Assembly: GCF_028285715.1 (NCBI RefSeq)
Contig: NZ_JANQOO010000006.1
Coordinates: 1 to 64,000 of the forward strand
From: Ulvibacterium sp.
Lineage (GTDB): Bacteria; Bacteroidota; Bacteroidia; Flavobacteriales; Flavobacteriaceae
DNA length: 64,000 nucleotides
Direction of reading: 5' to 3'
Below are positions 55,711-64,000 of the stretch, in pieces; position 1 is the stretch's first letter; the number at the start of each line of letters is the position of its first letter. The notes under the pieces were generated by a model. That model had not been told where the DNA came from, searched no databases, and saw nothing but the letters and a program-made list of their open reading frames with translations. The translations under genes and the position numbers were made by a program.

Positions 55711-57726
55711 ATGGCAAAAGAAAGCAATACAAATCCTAAAAAACCCAGATTCAGTTCCTGGTGGATTTATGGATTGATCGCAATTTTACTAATTGGGTTC
55801 CAGTTCTTTGGAAGTGGTAATCTCTCCAGTACCAAGAAAACCACTACTTCGGAATTACAGGAGTATCTTAGAAATGGGGATATCGAAAAAATTCTGATAA
55901 TCACCAATACAAGACAGGCCAAAGTCTTTTTAACGGACGAGGCACTCCAAAAGGATGTTCATAAAGACGTTAAGGACCAGCCCTTTGCATTAAGCCCCTC
56001 GGCTTCGCCACAATATGTTCTTGATTACGGAGATCTTCAAAATTTTGAGAACGAGATTAAAAATCTAAAAACAGAAAACAATCTGGATACCATAGTGGAC
56101 TATGATACGGAGTCCAACTACCTGGGTGATTTTTTGTTGGGGATCCTTCCCTTCGTTTTGATTATTGGCATCTGGATTTATTTAATGCGCAGAATGTCCG
56201 GTGGAGGTGGCGGGGGTGCCGGCGGCCAGATTTTCAATATTGGTAAATCCAAGGCCAAGCTTTTTGATGAAAAGACGGACACTCGCACATCGTTTAGGGA
56301 TGTAGCGGGGTTAGAGGGAGCCAAGGAAGAGGTGGAGGAAATCGTGGAGTTCCTCAAGAACCCGGACAAGTATACTTCTTTAGGAGGAAAGATTCCAAAA
56401 GGAGCACTTCTCGTAGGTCCTCCCGGAACAGGGAAGACACTACTGGCCAAAGCGGTTGCAGGAGAAGCCAAGGTACCTTTTTTCTCGCTTTCCGGATCCG
56501 ACTTTGTTGAAATGTTTGTCGGAGTCGGTGCTTCTAGGGTACGTGACCTTTTTAAACAGGCTAAGGATAAATCCCCTGCTATAATATTTATTGATGAAAT
56601 TGATGCCATTGGTAGGGCAAGAGGAAAGAACAATTTCACAGGTTCGAATGACGAACGCGAAAACACGCTTAACCAGTTACTAACCGAAATGGATGGTTTT
56701 GGCACCAATACCAATGTCATTGTACTTGCCGCAACCAACCGGGCAGATGTATTGGACAAAGCCTTAATGCGAGCTGGAAGGTTTGATAGACAGATATACG
56801 TTGACCTACCTGATATCAGGGAACGTAAGGAAATCTTCGAGGTGCATCTGAGACCTATCAAGACCGCAGAGACATTAGATCTCGATTTTTTGGCCAGACA
56901 GACTCCTGGTTTTTCAGGTGCTGATATTGCCAATGTATGTAATGAAGCCGCATTGATCGCGGCACGTAAGGAGAAAAAGGCAGTAACCAAGCAGGATTTT
57001 TTGGATGCTGTGGACCGTATTGTGGGTGGTCTGGAAAAAAAGAACAAAATCATTACCGCAGGCGAGAAAAAGACCATAGCCTACCATGAAGCAGGGCATG
57101 CCACTGTTAGTTGGATGTTGGAACATGCTGCCCCCTTGGTAAAGGTGACCATAGTACCCAGGGGACAATCACTGGGCGCAGCATGGTATTTACCGGAAGA
57201 ACGTCTTATCGTACGTCCCGAACAAATGAAGGATGAAATGTGTGCGACTCTGGGAGGGCGTGCTGCGGAAAAAGTGATTTTTGATAAAATTTCTACAGGC
57301 GCTTTGAGCGACTTGGAAAAAGTTACGAAACAAGCCAGGGCCATGGTGACCATCTATGGACTTAATGAAGAAATTGGAAATCTTACATATTACGATTCCT
57401 CGGGTCAAAGCGAATATGGCTTTACGAAACCTTACAGTGAAGAAACTGCCCAACGTATTGATACTGAAATCTCCAAAATCATAGAAGAACAGTACCAAAG
57501 GGCGGTAGAAGTACTTGAAAGTAATAAAGACAAGTTGATTACCTTGGCGGAACGACTTTTGGAGAAAGAGGTCATTTTTAAAGAAGACCTCGAGAAGATA
57601 TTTGGAAAAAGGCCTTTTGAAAAGGAATTTGACCAAAAAGGGCAGGAAAAATTAAATGGAGAGAAAAAGACAGAAGACATTGCCGTAGAAGAAAAGGAGG
57701 AAGAAGAAAAAAAAGAAAATAAATAA
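55711..57726 (+). CDS. ftsH: ATP-dependent zinc metalloprotease FtsH
   Basis: Membrane-anchored AAA+ protease that degrades membrane and short-lived proteins. 671 residues with two transmembrane helices (about 17-34 and 141-159) around an external domain. The AAA domain has Walker A GPPGTGKT (236-243), Walker [12 protein letters not shown] and the SRH segment [21 protein letters not shown]. The protease domain carries the zinc motif HEAGH (459-463). The C-terminus is strongly charged ([12 protein letters not shown]). It lies upstream of LUD, cdsA and psd. FtsH controls lipid balance in E. coli, so the link to lipid genes makes sense. Confidence 0.98.
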   Translation: MAKESNTNPKKPRFSSWWIYGLIAILLIGFQFFGSGNLSSTKKTTTSELQEYLRNGDIEKILIITNTRQAKVFLTDEALQKDVHKDVKDQPFALSPSASPQYVLDYGDLQNFENEIKNLKTENNLDTIVDYDTESNYLGDFLLGILPFVLIIGIWIYLMRRMSGGGGGGAGGQIFNIGKSKAKLFDEKTDTRTSFRDVAGLEGAKEEVEEIVEFLKNPDKYTSLGGKIPKGALLVGPPGTGKTLLAKAVAGEAKVPFFSLSGSDFVEMFVGVGASRVRDLFKQAKDKSPAIIFIDEIDAIGRARGKNNFTGSNDERENTLNQLLTEMDGFGTNTNVIVLAATNRADVLDKALMRAGRFDRQIYVDLPDIRERKEIFEVHLRPIKTAETLDLDFLARQTPGFSGADIANVCNEAALIAARKEKKAVTKQDFLDAVDRIVGGLEKKNKIITAGEKKTIAYHEAGHATVSWMLEHAAPLVKVTIVPRGQSLGAAWYLPEERLIVRPEQMKDEMCATLGGRAAEKVIFDKISTGALSDLEKVTKQARAMVTIYGLNEEIGNLTYYDSSGQSEYGFTKPYSEETAQRIDTEISKIIEEQYQRAVEVLESNKDKLITLAERLLEKEVIFKEDLEKIFGKRPFEKEFDQKGQEKLNGEKKTEDIAVEEKEEEEKKENK

Positions 57727-57785
57727 TAAACTTGCACGTTCATCAATAATGACAGGATAGTGTATTAAGAAGTTTATCATGTAAA

Positions 57786-58394
57786 ATGGGGCTATTTGAC
57801 AAACTATTTGGAGGTGGCAAAAGAGTTTCCAAGGAGACTGTGGAAACCAGAGGAGTGCATATGCCAGATCTCAACATCCCCGTTGATGAAAAATTTACGA
57901 TTCACTTTAAAAAAAATGGCGGCAAATTTCTGTATTGCGATTCCTTTTCGGAAATCTCCGAGGCCCTAAGAAATATTGTCCAAGAGAACAATTGGCAGGA
58001 ACATCCATTTTTTGCCATGGATTCCAGATTAAAAGAAAGGTTTTCCAAGGAGGGAATTTCGTATACCACAAACAGCAAGGACAGTGAAGTATTTTTCACC
58101 ACATGTGAGCATTTAATTGCTCAAAATGGTTCTATATTAGTCTGTTCCAATCAGTTAAATGAAAAAAAACTTCATGAACTTCCGGCCAATGTAATTGTTT
58201 TTGCTACTACAAGCCAATTGGTTGAATCCATTGGGGAGGGCCTCAAGACCATCAAAAAGAAATACGGTCACAGTATCCCTGCCAATATTACTACTTTAAA
58301 ACACTTTCAGGCGACCGATCAAAACTCGCATGATTTTTTAACCTATGGAAGCAGTTCCAAAAATCTGTATCTTTTACTTCTGGAAGACCTTTAG
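57786..58394 (+). CDS. LUD domain protein (LutC/YkgG-like)
   Basis: 202-residue cytoplasmic protein with a LUD domain, related to LutC of the lactate-utilisation complex. The regions recognised are CDSFSEISEALRNIV, FFTTCEHLIAQNGSILVCSNQLNEKKLHELPANVIVFATTSQLVESI and ITTLKHFQATDQNS. No lutA or lutB is nearby, so a lactate role is doubtful. In Flavobacteriia this gene usually sits, as here, between ftsH and cdsA. The stop codon is 1 bp before the cdsA start. Confidence 0.82.
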   Translation: MGLFDKLFGGGKRVSKETVETRGVHMPDLNIPVDEKFTIHFKKNGGKFLYCDSFSEISEALRNIVQENNWQEHPFFAMDSRLKERFSKEGISYTTNSKDSEVFFTTCEHLIAQNGSILVCSNQLNEKKLHELPANVIVFATTSQLVESIGEGLKTIKKKYGHSIPANITTLKHFQATDQNSHDFLTYGSSSKNLYLLLLEDL

Positions 58395-58395
58395 T

Positions 58396-59199
58396 ATGAG
58401 AGAGATTTTTAGACGTGCCCTTACCGGAGCTGTTTATGTCATTTTATTGTTATCTGCAGTTTTTCTAAGCTCCGATGCCTTCGATTTTCTTTTTATGACA
58501 TTTGGTCTAGCCTGCCTTTATGAGTACAAAAGGCTTGTGCAACTTCGAGGATATCATATTTTTTTGGCTTATTTGGCTCTTTGGTGGGCCTACATTTATT
58601 TGGTCCATGACCTTTCATTAATATATGTGTTATTGTTTCTAACAGTAATTGTGGATTGTGCACTTCTTTTTTATTTATTCTCGAAAAACAAAAATTTATT
58701 CAGCACTTTTAGAAAATTCGTCGTTGGCCTCTTTTATATTGGAGGAGGGTGTATTTTTTTGACCATGATCCCATATAAGGACGATGATTTTGCCAAACTT
58801 TTGATTATGGGCATTTTTATTCTTATTTGGGTCAATGATACATTTGCCTATATCGTTGGGCGAAGTTTAGGACGTACAAAGCTATATCCTTCAATTTCTC
58901 CTAAAAAAACTGTGGAAGGTACACTGGGTGGTTTTATCTTTGCCCTAGGTGCCGCCTATATTATTGGAAAATATGAACCTATCATCAATCCTGAACAGTG
59001 GATTATTTTAGCAATAGTCATTGTAATATTTGGTAGCCTTGGGGATTTATTGGAATCCAAATTAAAACGTAGTGCTGGTGTGAAGGACAGTGGAGCCATT
59101 TTACCTGGTCATGGCGGTATGCTAGATCGATTGGACAGTCTTATTTTTGCCGCACCGTTTGCATACCTAACCTTAATCTTTTGTACTTATGTTTCATAA
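58396..59199 (+). CDS. cdsA: Phosphatidate cytidylyltransferase
   Basis: Makes CDP-diacylglycerol from phosphatidic acid and CTP, the branch point of phospholipid synthesis. 267 residues from the ATG at 58396 (MREIFRRALTGA); the upstream ATG lies inside the LUD gene. About eight transmembrane segments are visible. The C-terminal family signature is SAGVKDSGAILPGHGGMLDR (about residues 229-248). The gene overlaps the psd start by 11 bp. Confidence 0.95.
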   Translation: MREIFRRALTGAVYVILLLSAVFLSSDAFDFLFMTFGLACLYEYKRLVQLRGYHIFLAYLALWWAYIYLVHDLSLIYVLLFLTVIVDCALLFYLFSKNKNLFSTFRKFVVGLFYIGGGCIFLTMIPYKDDDFAKLLIMGIFILIWVNDTFAYIVGRSLGRTKLYPSISPKKTVEGTLGGFIFALGAAYIIGKYEPIINPEQWIILAIVIVIFGSLGDLLESKLKRSAGVKDSGAILPGHGGMLDRLDSLIFAAPFAYLTLIFCTYVS

Positions 59200-59872
59200 G
59201 GAAGGCCAAAAAATTATTATTACAACTTTTTTTATAGTCTGTGCAGCAGTATTGTTATCCCAATTTTATGTTGGTACGGCTTGGTTGCGGTTAGGAATTC
59301 AAATTCTTTCTTTGGTATTTCTTGTTCTAATACTTCAATTTTTTCGTAACCCAAAGCGAAAAGTCCTCAAAAACTTCGATGAAGTTTTGGCCCCTGTAGA
59401 TGGGAAAGTAGTGGTCATCGAAGAAGTTCAAGAGGACGAATATTTTAAGGATAAACGCCTACAGGTATCTATTTTTATGTCCCCTATCAATGTTCATGTA
59501 ACACGATATCCAGCTAGTGGGAGCATAAAGTATTCCAAATACCATCCGGGAAAATACTTGGTGGCGTGGCATCCTAAATCCAGTACGGACAACGAACGTA
59601 CCACAGTTGTGATACGAACCCCAAAATTTGGGGATATCCTATATCGACAGATTGCCGGGGCAATGGCCAGGCGCATCATAAATTATGCGGAAAAAGGCGA
59701 AAGTGTGCAACAAGGGGATGATGCAGGGTTTATAAAATTTGGCTCTAGGGTAGACTTGTTACTACCTTTGGATTGTGCCATTACCGTTAAACTGAATCAA
59801 AAGGTAGTCGGTGCAAAAACCTGTATAGCCACAATTGTGGACAAGGATGAAGAAGCAGAAATTACATACTGA
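59189..59872 (+). CDS. psd: Phosphatidylserine decarboxylase
   Basis: Converts phosphatidylserine to phosphatidylethanolamine. 227 residues, the short type with two N-terminal membrane helices (about 9-29 and 32-49). The self-cleavage site is in KFGSRVD: the chain would split between Gly and Ser and the Ser becomes the pyruvoyl group. Upstream motifs are LAPVDGKVVVIEEV and FMSPINVHVTRYP. It overlaps cdsA by 11 bp and the next gene by 26 bp, so the three are translationally coupled. Confidence 0.95.
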   Translation: MFHKEGQKIIITTFFIVCAAVLLSQFYVGTAWLRLGIQILSLVFLVLILQFFRNPKRKVLKNFDEVLAPVDGKVVVIEEVQEDEYFKDKRLQVSIFMSPINVHVTRYPASGSIKYSKYHPGKYLVAWHPKSSTDNERTTVVIRTPKFGDILYRQIAGAMARRIINYAEKGESVQQGDDAGFIKFGSRVDLLLPLDCAITVKLNQKVVGAKTCIATIVDKDEEAEITY

Positions 59873-60107
59873 TTTTTTGGAGGCCGTAGAGTTTGTGAAC
59901 AACTATACGAAACCGCTTCCGGCCGATCTTTTACTAAAACTTTATGCCTATTATAAAATTGCAAATAAAAATTTTAGCAACCCTGGAAGCAAGACCCCGC
60001 TTATTAACGCCTTTAAGGCCAATGCGTTGATCCAGGCCAAAAACATTGGTAGGGAGGAGGCCATGAAACAATACACAAAGTTGGTCAATAAGGAAATTAG
60101 GAAATAG
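59847..60107 (+). CDS. Acyl-CoA-binding protein
   Basis: 86 residues from the ATG at 59847 (MKKQKLHTDFLEAVEFV), the size of a single-domain acyl-CoA-binding protein (ACBP), a four-helix cytosolic carrier of long-chain acyl-CoA. Typical features are KPLPADLLLKLYAYYKIAN, NALIQAKNIGREEAMKQYTKLV and the basic end. ACBP is mainly eukaryotic but is known in some bacteria, including Bacteroidota. The gene overlaps psd by 26 bp in another frame and ends the lipid operon, which supports a role with acyl donors. Confidence 0.85.
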   Translation: MKKQKLHTDFLEAVEFVNNYTKPLPADLLLKLYAYYKIANKNFSNPGSKTPLINAFKANALIQAKNIGREEAMKQYTKLVNKEIRK

Positions 60108-60160
60108 TAGATAGACTCAATGGAAAAAACCAAGTGAAAAATTGAGGTCGGTTCTAAGCC

Positions 60161-60922
60161 TTACTGATACAGATCGTTGATATCCGCTCCGCAAAGCTCA
60201 AAAAGAAAATTGCCCATTTTTTGGGTCACATCCTTGAAAAACCGTTCACCCTTTTCAGAAGTCGAATTTATCGGGTTCCCTACTCCGGTATCCTCACTGA
60301 TCTGGGACCATTTGCGCTCTGCCCAGACCCATCCTTCGGAAAACGCCTTGATTTTATATTTTTTTGAGCCGCCGCTGCCCCATTTATCCTTTGGTAATAC
60401 CAATTCCGGTTTTAGATAGAGCATAAGGCTGGTCTCCATTTCATCGGCATGGTCGCCTTCTTCTTGAAAATAATTCGATTTGTCCAGGGCTTGGGGCCAG
60501 TTAGAAAAGCTAATGAACATTTTCCGATACTTTAGGCCCAGTTCCCTTACCAAAGGTTTAAAGTTATTTCCTCCATGACTATTGAAAATCAATAGCTTAT
60601 AAATTCCCTGACGATGCAAAACCTCGACAATATCGCATAGAATAGCAAACTGCGTACTAGGATTTAAATTAATATCCAAATAGATATCGGATTGTCCCGT
60701 ATTTACCCCAAAGGGAACGGTGGGGAGCACAATGACTTTGCCTCCTTTTTCCCAAGCAATCTTTGCCGATCCCGCAGCAAGGGCATCCGCTTCAAAATTG
60801 TCCGTGGCATACGGCAAGTGATAATTATGGGCTTCCGTGGCTCCCCAAGGCAGAACGGCCAAATCAAAATTCACATCTTTAAGGGTCTCCCAATTTGTCT
60901 CGGCCAAAATGTAAGGTCTCAT
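60161..60922 (-). CDS. Creatininase family amidohydrolase
   Basis: 253 residues with the metal-site motifs of the creatininase fold. These are WGATEAHNYHLPYATDNFEA (Glu, His, Asp ligands, about 27-46), LIFNSHGGN (about 112-120) and GDHADEMETS with another His and Glu. Family members include creatininase and the MftE and ArfB types, so the natural substrate is open; no pathway partner is adjacent. The TAAGTTTG element (60942-60949) lies 19 bases upstream. Confidence 0.88.
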   Translation of the reverse strand: MRPYILAETNWETLKDVNFDLAVLPWGATEAHNYHLPYATDNFEADALAAGSAKIAWEKGGKVIVLPTVPFGVNTGQSDIYLDINLNPSTQFAILCDIVEVLHRQGIYKLLIFNSHGGNNFKPLVRELGLKYRKMFISFSNWPQALDKSNYFQEEGDHADEMETSLMLYLKPELVLPKDKWGSGGSKKYKIKAFSEGWVWAERKWSQISEDTGVGNPINSTSEKGERFFKDVTQKMGNFLFELCGADINDLYQ

Positions 60923-60941
60923 AGTCTCAGATTTTATAGCG

Positions 60942-60949
60942 CAAACTTA
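60942..60949 (-). promoter_or_regulatory. Candidate -7 element of the creatininase-like gene
   Basis: TAAGTTTG on the minus strand fits TAnnTTTG and lies 19 bases before the ATG at 60922. Confidence 0.4.
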
Positions 60950-61085
60950 AAAAGCCATTTGCTAAATACGAATTCTATCGTTCAAAAAAACCATGGCTTT
61001 CCTTCATTCAATCTCTCTAAACCGATTTGGCCGTCCCATAAAATCTATAGATCAACTGAATCAACCTCAGCACCAGAACACAGTT

Positions 61086-61871
61086 TTACTTGGCATAGGG
61101 AATGGTCTTCAGGACATGGTCAATAGCGCTTAGGCGTGCATTAGTCTTTTTATTGGCATTTATTATTACCCAAGGGGCGTATGAAGTATTCGTTTGGTTC
61201 AGCATTACCTCCTTGTACTTGGTATATTCTTCCCAAAGTTCTTGGGCCCTTTCATCTACAGGAGACATTTTCCAACGTTTTAAATTACTTTCCTTAATGT
61301 CCTCAAAACGTTTTTGCTGCTCTTCCTTGGTAATAGAAAAATAGAATTTGATCAAATAGGTATTGGACTGAATGATCATTTTCTCAAAATCATTCACTTG
61401 TGACATAAATATGCTGTACTCTTCCTGAGTGCAAAAACCGTTTACCGGCTCTACCACGGCCCTATTATACCAACTCCTATCAAAGAATACTATTTTACCC
61501 GGCTCGGGAAGATTATTCACATATCGTTGAAAATACCACTGTCCCTTCTCATCTTCCGTGGGTTTGTTCAATGCAACTATTCTATAGTACCTAGGGTTAA
61601 TATAGGCGGATATTCGGCGGATAGCACCTCCCTTTCCTGCAGCATCCCGGCCTTCGAACAAGATCACTATCTTTTTTCTATTCTCAATGGCCCAGGTTTG
61701 TAACTTCACCAGCTCTACCTGGCGCTTTCGCAAGTTGGTTTCGTATTGGGTATCCCTCAGTGCCTTCTCCAAATCCAAGTGCTTATTCGCAAAAAGGCTT
61801 CGTAGACCTATTTTACTATTTAGAAGCTTAATATGTTCTTCCGACAAATGCAAATTCTTAAAAGGATCCAT
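61086..61871 (-). CDS. ppk2: Polyphosphate kinase 2 (second of a tandem pair)
   Basis: Uses polyphosphate to phosphorylate nucleotides, most often ADP or GDP to the triphosphate. 261 residues, one PPK2 domain. Walker A is FEGRDAAGKGG (residues 73-82), followed by the lid region NPRYYRIVALNKPTEDEKGQWYFQRY and FFDRSWYNRAVVEP as the Walker B segment. The downstream copy of a tandem pair: the other PPK2 gene ends 1 bp before this one starts. The same domain order in both suggests local duplication followed by divergence. The preferred nucleotide is not known. Confidence 0.93.
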   Translation of the reverse strand: MDPFKNLHLSEEHIKLLNSKIGLRSLFANKHLDLEKALRDTQYETNLRKRQVELVKLQTWAIENRKKIVILFEGRDAAGKGGAIRRISAYINPRYYRIVALNKPTEDEKGQWYFQRYVNNLPEPGKIVFFDRSWYNRAVVEPVNGFCTQEEYSIFMSQVNDFEKMIIQSNTYLIKFYFSITKEEQQKRFEDIKESNLKRWKMSPVDERAQELWEEYTKYKEVMLNQTNTSYAPWVIINANKKTNARLSAIDHVLKTIPYAK

Positions 61872-61872
61872 A

Positions 61873-62721
61873 CTAAATATCTATTTGCTTTGCATTCCTA
61901 TAATAGCGAACGATGACATTGGGATCGGGTTGAATGGGTATTTTTGAATAATCCTTTTTCCGGTAATCAAATCTAGAAAGCACATAGCGCATACTTTCCA
62001 GGCGAGCCGTTTGTTTATCGTTGGTCTTCACTATGATCCAGGGACTAAAATCCGTATGGGTTTTTGTAAACATTTGTTCCTTGTAGTAGGTATACTTGTC
62101 CCAAAGTTCCTGACCTTTCATATCGACCGGGCTAAACTTCCACTGTTTTAACGGGTTTCTTAATCGGGCCGTGAACCTTTTCTTCTGTTCCTCCTTGGAG
62201 ATGGAAAACCAAAACTTGATCAATATAACGCCATCCTCATAAAGCATATGTTCAAAACCCGGAACCTGTACCATAAATTGAGCATACTGTTCTTCATTAC
62301 AAAAACCCATTACGGGCTCCACCACAGCCCTATTGTACCAACTACGGTCAAAAAATACAATTTCCCCGGGGTTGGGGAGTTCCTTGATATATCTTCTGAA
62401 ATACCATTGCCCTTTTTCATTATCAGTGGGTTTTGACAAGGCGACTACCCTTGCCGTCCTAGGGTTCAAATGTTCATAAAAACGTTTTATGGAACCTCCT
62501 TTTCCGGCCGCATCCCTACCCTCAAAAAGAATGGCCACACGTAGGTTATTCTTTGAAATCCATTGTTGGAGGGAGACCAATTCGCTTTGAAGTTTTATAA
62601 GTTCCAATTCATACTTCAATTTTTTGACTACGTTATCGATCTTTATGTTTTTCCTTTTGGCAATTTCAATTAAATCCTTTCTCGTTTTTACGCCCAATAA
62701 ATCCTCAGAAGTGTATTGCAT
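61873..62721 (-). CDS. ppk2: Polyphosphate kinase 2 (first of a tandem pair)
   Basis: 282-residue PPK2 protein with the same motifs as its neighbour. Walker A is FEGRDAAGKGG (residues 67-76), the lid is NPRTARVVALSKPTDNEKGQWYFRRY and the Walker B segment is FFDRSWYNRAVVEPVMGFCNEEQY. It has a different N-terminal helix bundle (about 1-55). Single-domain PPK2 enzymes of this size are usually class I (diphosphate to triphosphate). The ATG at 62721 begins at the normal N-terminus. It is followed after 1 bp by the second copy. Confidence 0.93.
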   Translation of the reverse strand: MQYTSEDLLGVKTRKDLIEIAKRKNIKIDNVVKKLKYELELIKLQSELVSLQQWISKNNLRVAILFEGRDAAGKGGSIKRFYEHLNPRTARVVALSKPTDNEKGQWYFRRYIKELPNPGEIVFFDRSWYNRAVVEPVMGFCNEEQYAQFMVQVPGFEHMLYEDGVILIKFWFSISKEEQKKRFTARLRNPLKQWKFSPVDMKGQELWDKYTYYKEQMFTKTHTDFSPWIIVKTNDKQTARLESMRYVLSRFDYRKKDYSKIPIQPDPNVIVRYYRNAKQIDI

Positions 62722-62909
62722 AGTGGTCGCCGGTTTGCAGAAACAATTTTCGGTTTAAACAATAGAAATACCGCAAGTTCAAAATAGTAATGGTTTCCCT
62801 GTTGTCCTATAATCCATCAAAATAGTGTTTTTATACAAAACAGCCGGAGTGTACCGACAGAATTAAACGGATTTTTGACAAAAAGATAAATATAAGAACG
62901 CTAAATTTT

Positions 62910-63506
62910 TTATTTGAACGGTCCAATCATAATATGCGCCCTGAAAGTCCCTGGATCCATAAGCCATGGCATCCCTTTTTCGTGAGGTTTGTCCGGTAGT
63001 CCCGTGGATTCGGTAGTTGCAAATGGTGTATAGATCACATAACGATACTGACCATCCGCAAGCTCTCCTGTGGTCTTGTTATAAGCTTCATCACTTCCAA
63101 AATATACATACATCATACTAGGCTCCTTGGGCATTTGAATTTTACCGGCAGCTACCTCCGCTCCACGAATTTCCCTTTTCTTGTTAAAATCCTTGCCTTC
63201 AGCGGAAAGTTCCCTTCCCCGTTTCATGAAAGGCTCCAGTTTTTTGGAATAGCAGGAAACACTTATCCCCTCTTTGTTAGGGTCATCGGCCAGACAAACA
63301 AGGTTATTGGTACCCTCCCGTAAAACGACCAACTCACCAGATTCATTATAACCATAAACCATAGCTCCACCCTTTTCAGCTTCAGGTGCAGGAAGCGTAG
63401 CTGTTTTTATTTGTATTTCCGTAGGAAGGATTTCCGGCTTTTCCATTTCTTGACAAGCAAGTGGAACAAAAGCCAATATCAAAAGAAAGGAAACTAAATT
63501 TTTCAT
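62910..63506 (-). CDS. Lipoprotein of unknown function
   Basis: 198 residues from the ATG at 63506 (MKNLVSFLLILAFVPLAC). A lipoprotein signal peptide is clear, with Cys18 followed by QEMEKPE. The mature part contains EKGGAMVYGYNESGELVVLREGTNNLVCLADDPNKEGISVSCY and a C-terminal region with FRAHIMIGPF. I do not recognise a family. The longer upstream frame adds a region before the signal peptide and is rejected. It lies between the PPK2 pair and valS, with 188 bp and about 160 bp of unassigned DNA on each side. Confidence 0.7.
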   Translation of the reverse strand: MKNLVSFLLILAFVPLACQEMEKPEILPTEIQIKTATLPAPEAEKGGAMVYGYNESGELVVLREGTNNLVCLADDPNKEGISVSCYSKKLEPFMKRGRELSAEGKDFNKKREIRGAEVAAGKIQMPKEPSMMYVYFGSDEAYNKTTGELADGQYRYVIYTPFATTESTGLPDKPHEKGMPWLMDPGTFRAHIMIGPFK

Positions 63507-63669
63507 TGTATTCTTGTTTTTCCTAAAGATAAAGATACTGGAGGAGTTTTCCATGAGGTAGACCAAAAGAATGAAAAATCCCAAAATCGGATAATAAGGG
63601 TCACATAATAATCCAAAAAAGGAATCCTAGGGTGTCATTGCTTCCATAATGGTTTATGTAAAATACCTT

Positions 63670-64000
63670 TTACTCCAAACTGGCCAAGCTTTTTTCCAAA
63701 GTCTCTATCTTGGCCTCGGCATCGGCCGCCTTCTTTTTTTCGATAGCAACAACCTGCTCCGGGGCATTATTTACAAAACGTTCATTGGACAACTTTTTTT
63801 GAACTGTTTGCAAAAACCCCTTGGTGTAGTTTAGCTCATCCTGTATTTTCTTGATTTCGGCATCTATATCTATGGCCCCACTTATGGGAACAAAATATTC
63901 ATTACTCTTGACCCTAAAGGTCAATGCACCCTCCAAACCATAATCCACATAGGAAACTGTTGAGACATTGGCCAATTTCTCAATAACTACATCCCAAACA
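63670..64000 (-). CDS. valS: Valine--tRNA ligase, C-terminal part
   Basis: The 3' end of a minus-strand gene that enters from the right window edge; 110 codons are visible. The reading from the edge is VWDVVIEKLANVS, continuing into SGAIDIDAEIKKIQDELNYTKGFLQTVQKKLSNERFVNNAPEQVV. That is the C-terminal coiled coil (tRNA-binding arm) typical of ValRS. It ends EKKKAADAEAKIETLEKSLASLE. The synthetase domains lie outside the window. Confidence 0.9.
   Translation of the reverse strand, partial: VWDVVIEKLANVSTVSYVDYGLEGALTFRVKSNEYFVPISGAIDIDAEIKKIQDELNYTKGFLQTVQKKLSNERFVNNAPEQVVAIEKKKAADAEAKIETLEKSLASLE

Noticed and set aside
56178-57077. 299-residue minus-strand frame inside ftsH
   Set aside because: It is antisense to the AAA and protease domains of FtsH, Ser-rich and without motifs; a shadow of a conserved gene.

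Overview
The window reads as a chromosomal segment of a member of the Flavobacteriaceae (phylum Bacteroidota). The evidence is the moderately AT-rich coding DNA, the near absence of Shine-Dalgarno sequences, promoters that fit the Bacteroidota TAnnTTTG -7 element, and neighbourhoods I know from that group: rpsU-xerC-hpf-tRNAs-tuf-tRNA-Trp-secE-nusG-rplKAJL-rpoBC, divergent PASTA/ddl, and rsfS-ftsH-LUD-cdsA-psd-ACBP. Almost everything is housekeeping. I see no insertion sequence, prophage, CRISPR array or rRNA.

Layout. 1-1355 (minus) is the 5' part of a large secreted, calcium-loop repeat protein whose end lies outside the window. 1771-5383 (plus) holds release factor RF3, a COG0523/CobW-type GTPase without its usual CxCC motif, and a small membrane protein. 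5426-20792 (minus) is the translation/transcription core: rpsU, xerC, hpf, four tRNAs (Thr, Tyr, Gly, Thr), tuf, tRNA-Trp, secE, nusG, rplK, rplA, rplJ, rplL, rpoB, rpoC and a DUF3467 gene. Terminator-like hairpins lie between rplL and rpoB and between rpoC and DUF3467. 20862-27740 (minus) carries an acyl-CoA dehydrogenase, a helix-hairpin-helix protein, an alanine/Na+ symporter, a K+ channel with RCK domain, PspC, DUF2851 and a rhodanese. 27882-28939 (plus) is a MarR regulator with a YceI protein.

28985-35724 (plus) is a complete tryptophan operon. It opens with a good promoter, an 18-residue leader peptide containing three consecutive Trp codons, and an intrinsic terminator, which together form a textbook transcription attenuator. 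trpE, trpG, trpD and trpC follow, then one reading frame that joins TrpF to TrpB, then trpA. 35917-40269 (plus) holds an M20 peptidase, a membrane-bound class III nucleotide cyclase and a lipoprotein made of four ~110-residue repeats.

40355-46917 (minus) has PEP carboxylase, a uracil-DNA-glycosylase-like protein, a lipoprotein, YaaA, an RluD-type pseudouridine synthase and a PASTA protein. 47101-52827 (plus) has ddl, coaD, a PAS histidine kinase with a single-domain response regulator, and an M14 carboxypeptidase. A NUDIX gene faces pyrE across 7 bp. The rsfS-ftsH-LUD-cdsA-psd-ACBP operon links ribosome silencing and membrane proteolysis to phospholipid synthesis. The right end (minus) has a creatininase-like hydrolase, two tandem PPK2 kinases, a lipoprotein and the C-terminus of valS.

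The features most worth a second look are the trp attenuator, the TrpF-TrpB fusion, the strong Shine-Dalgarno of rpsU, the near-leaderless starts of trpL, xerC and pyrE, the attenuator-like hairpins in the rpo operon, and the abrupt base-composition change inside the first gene.
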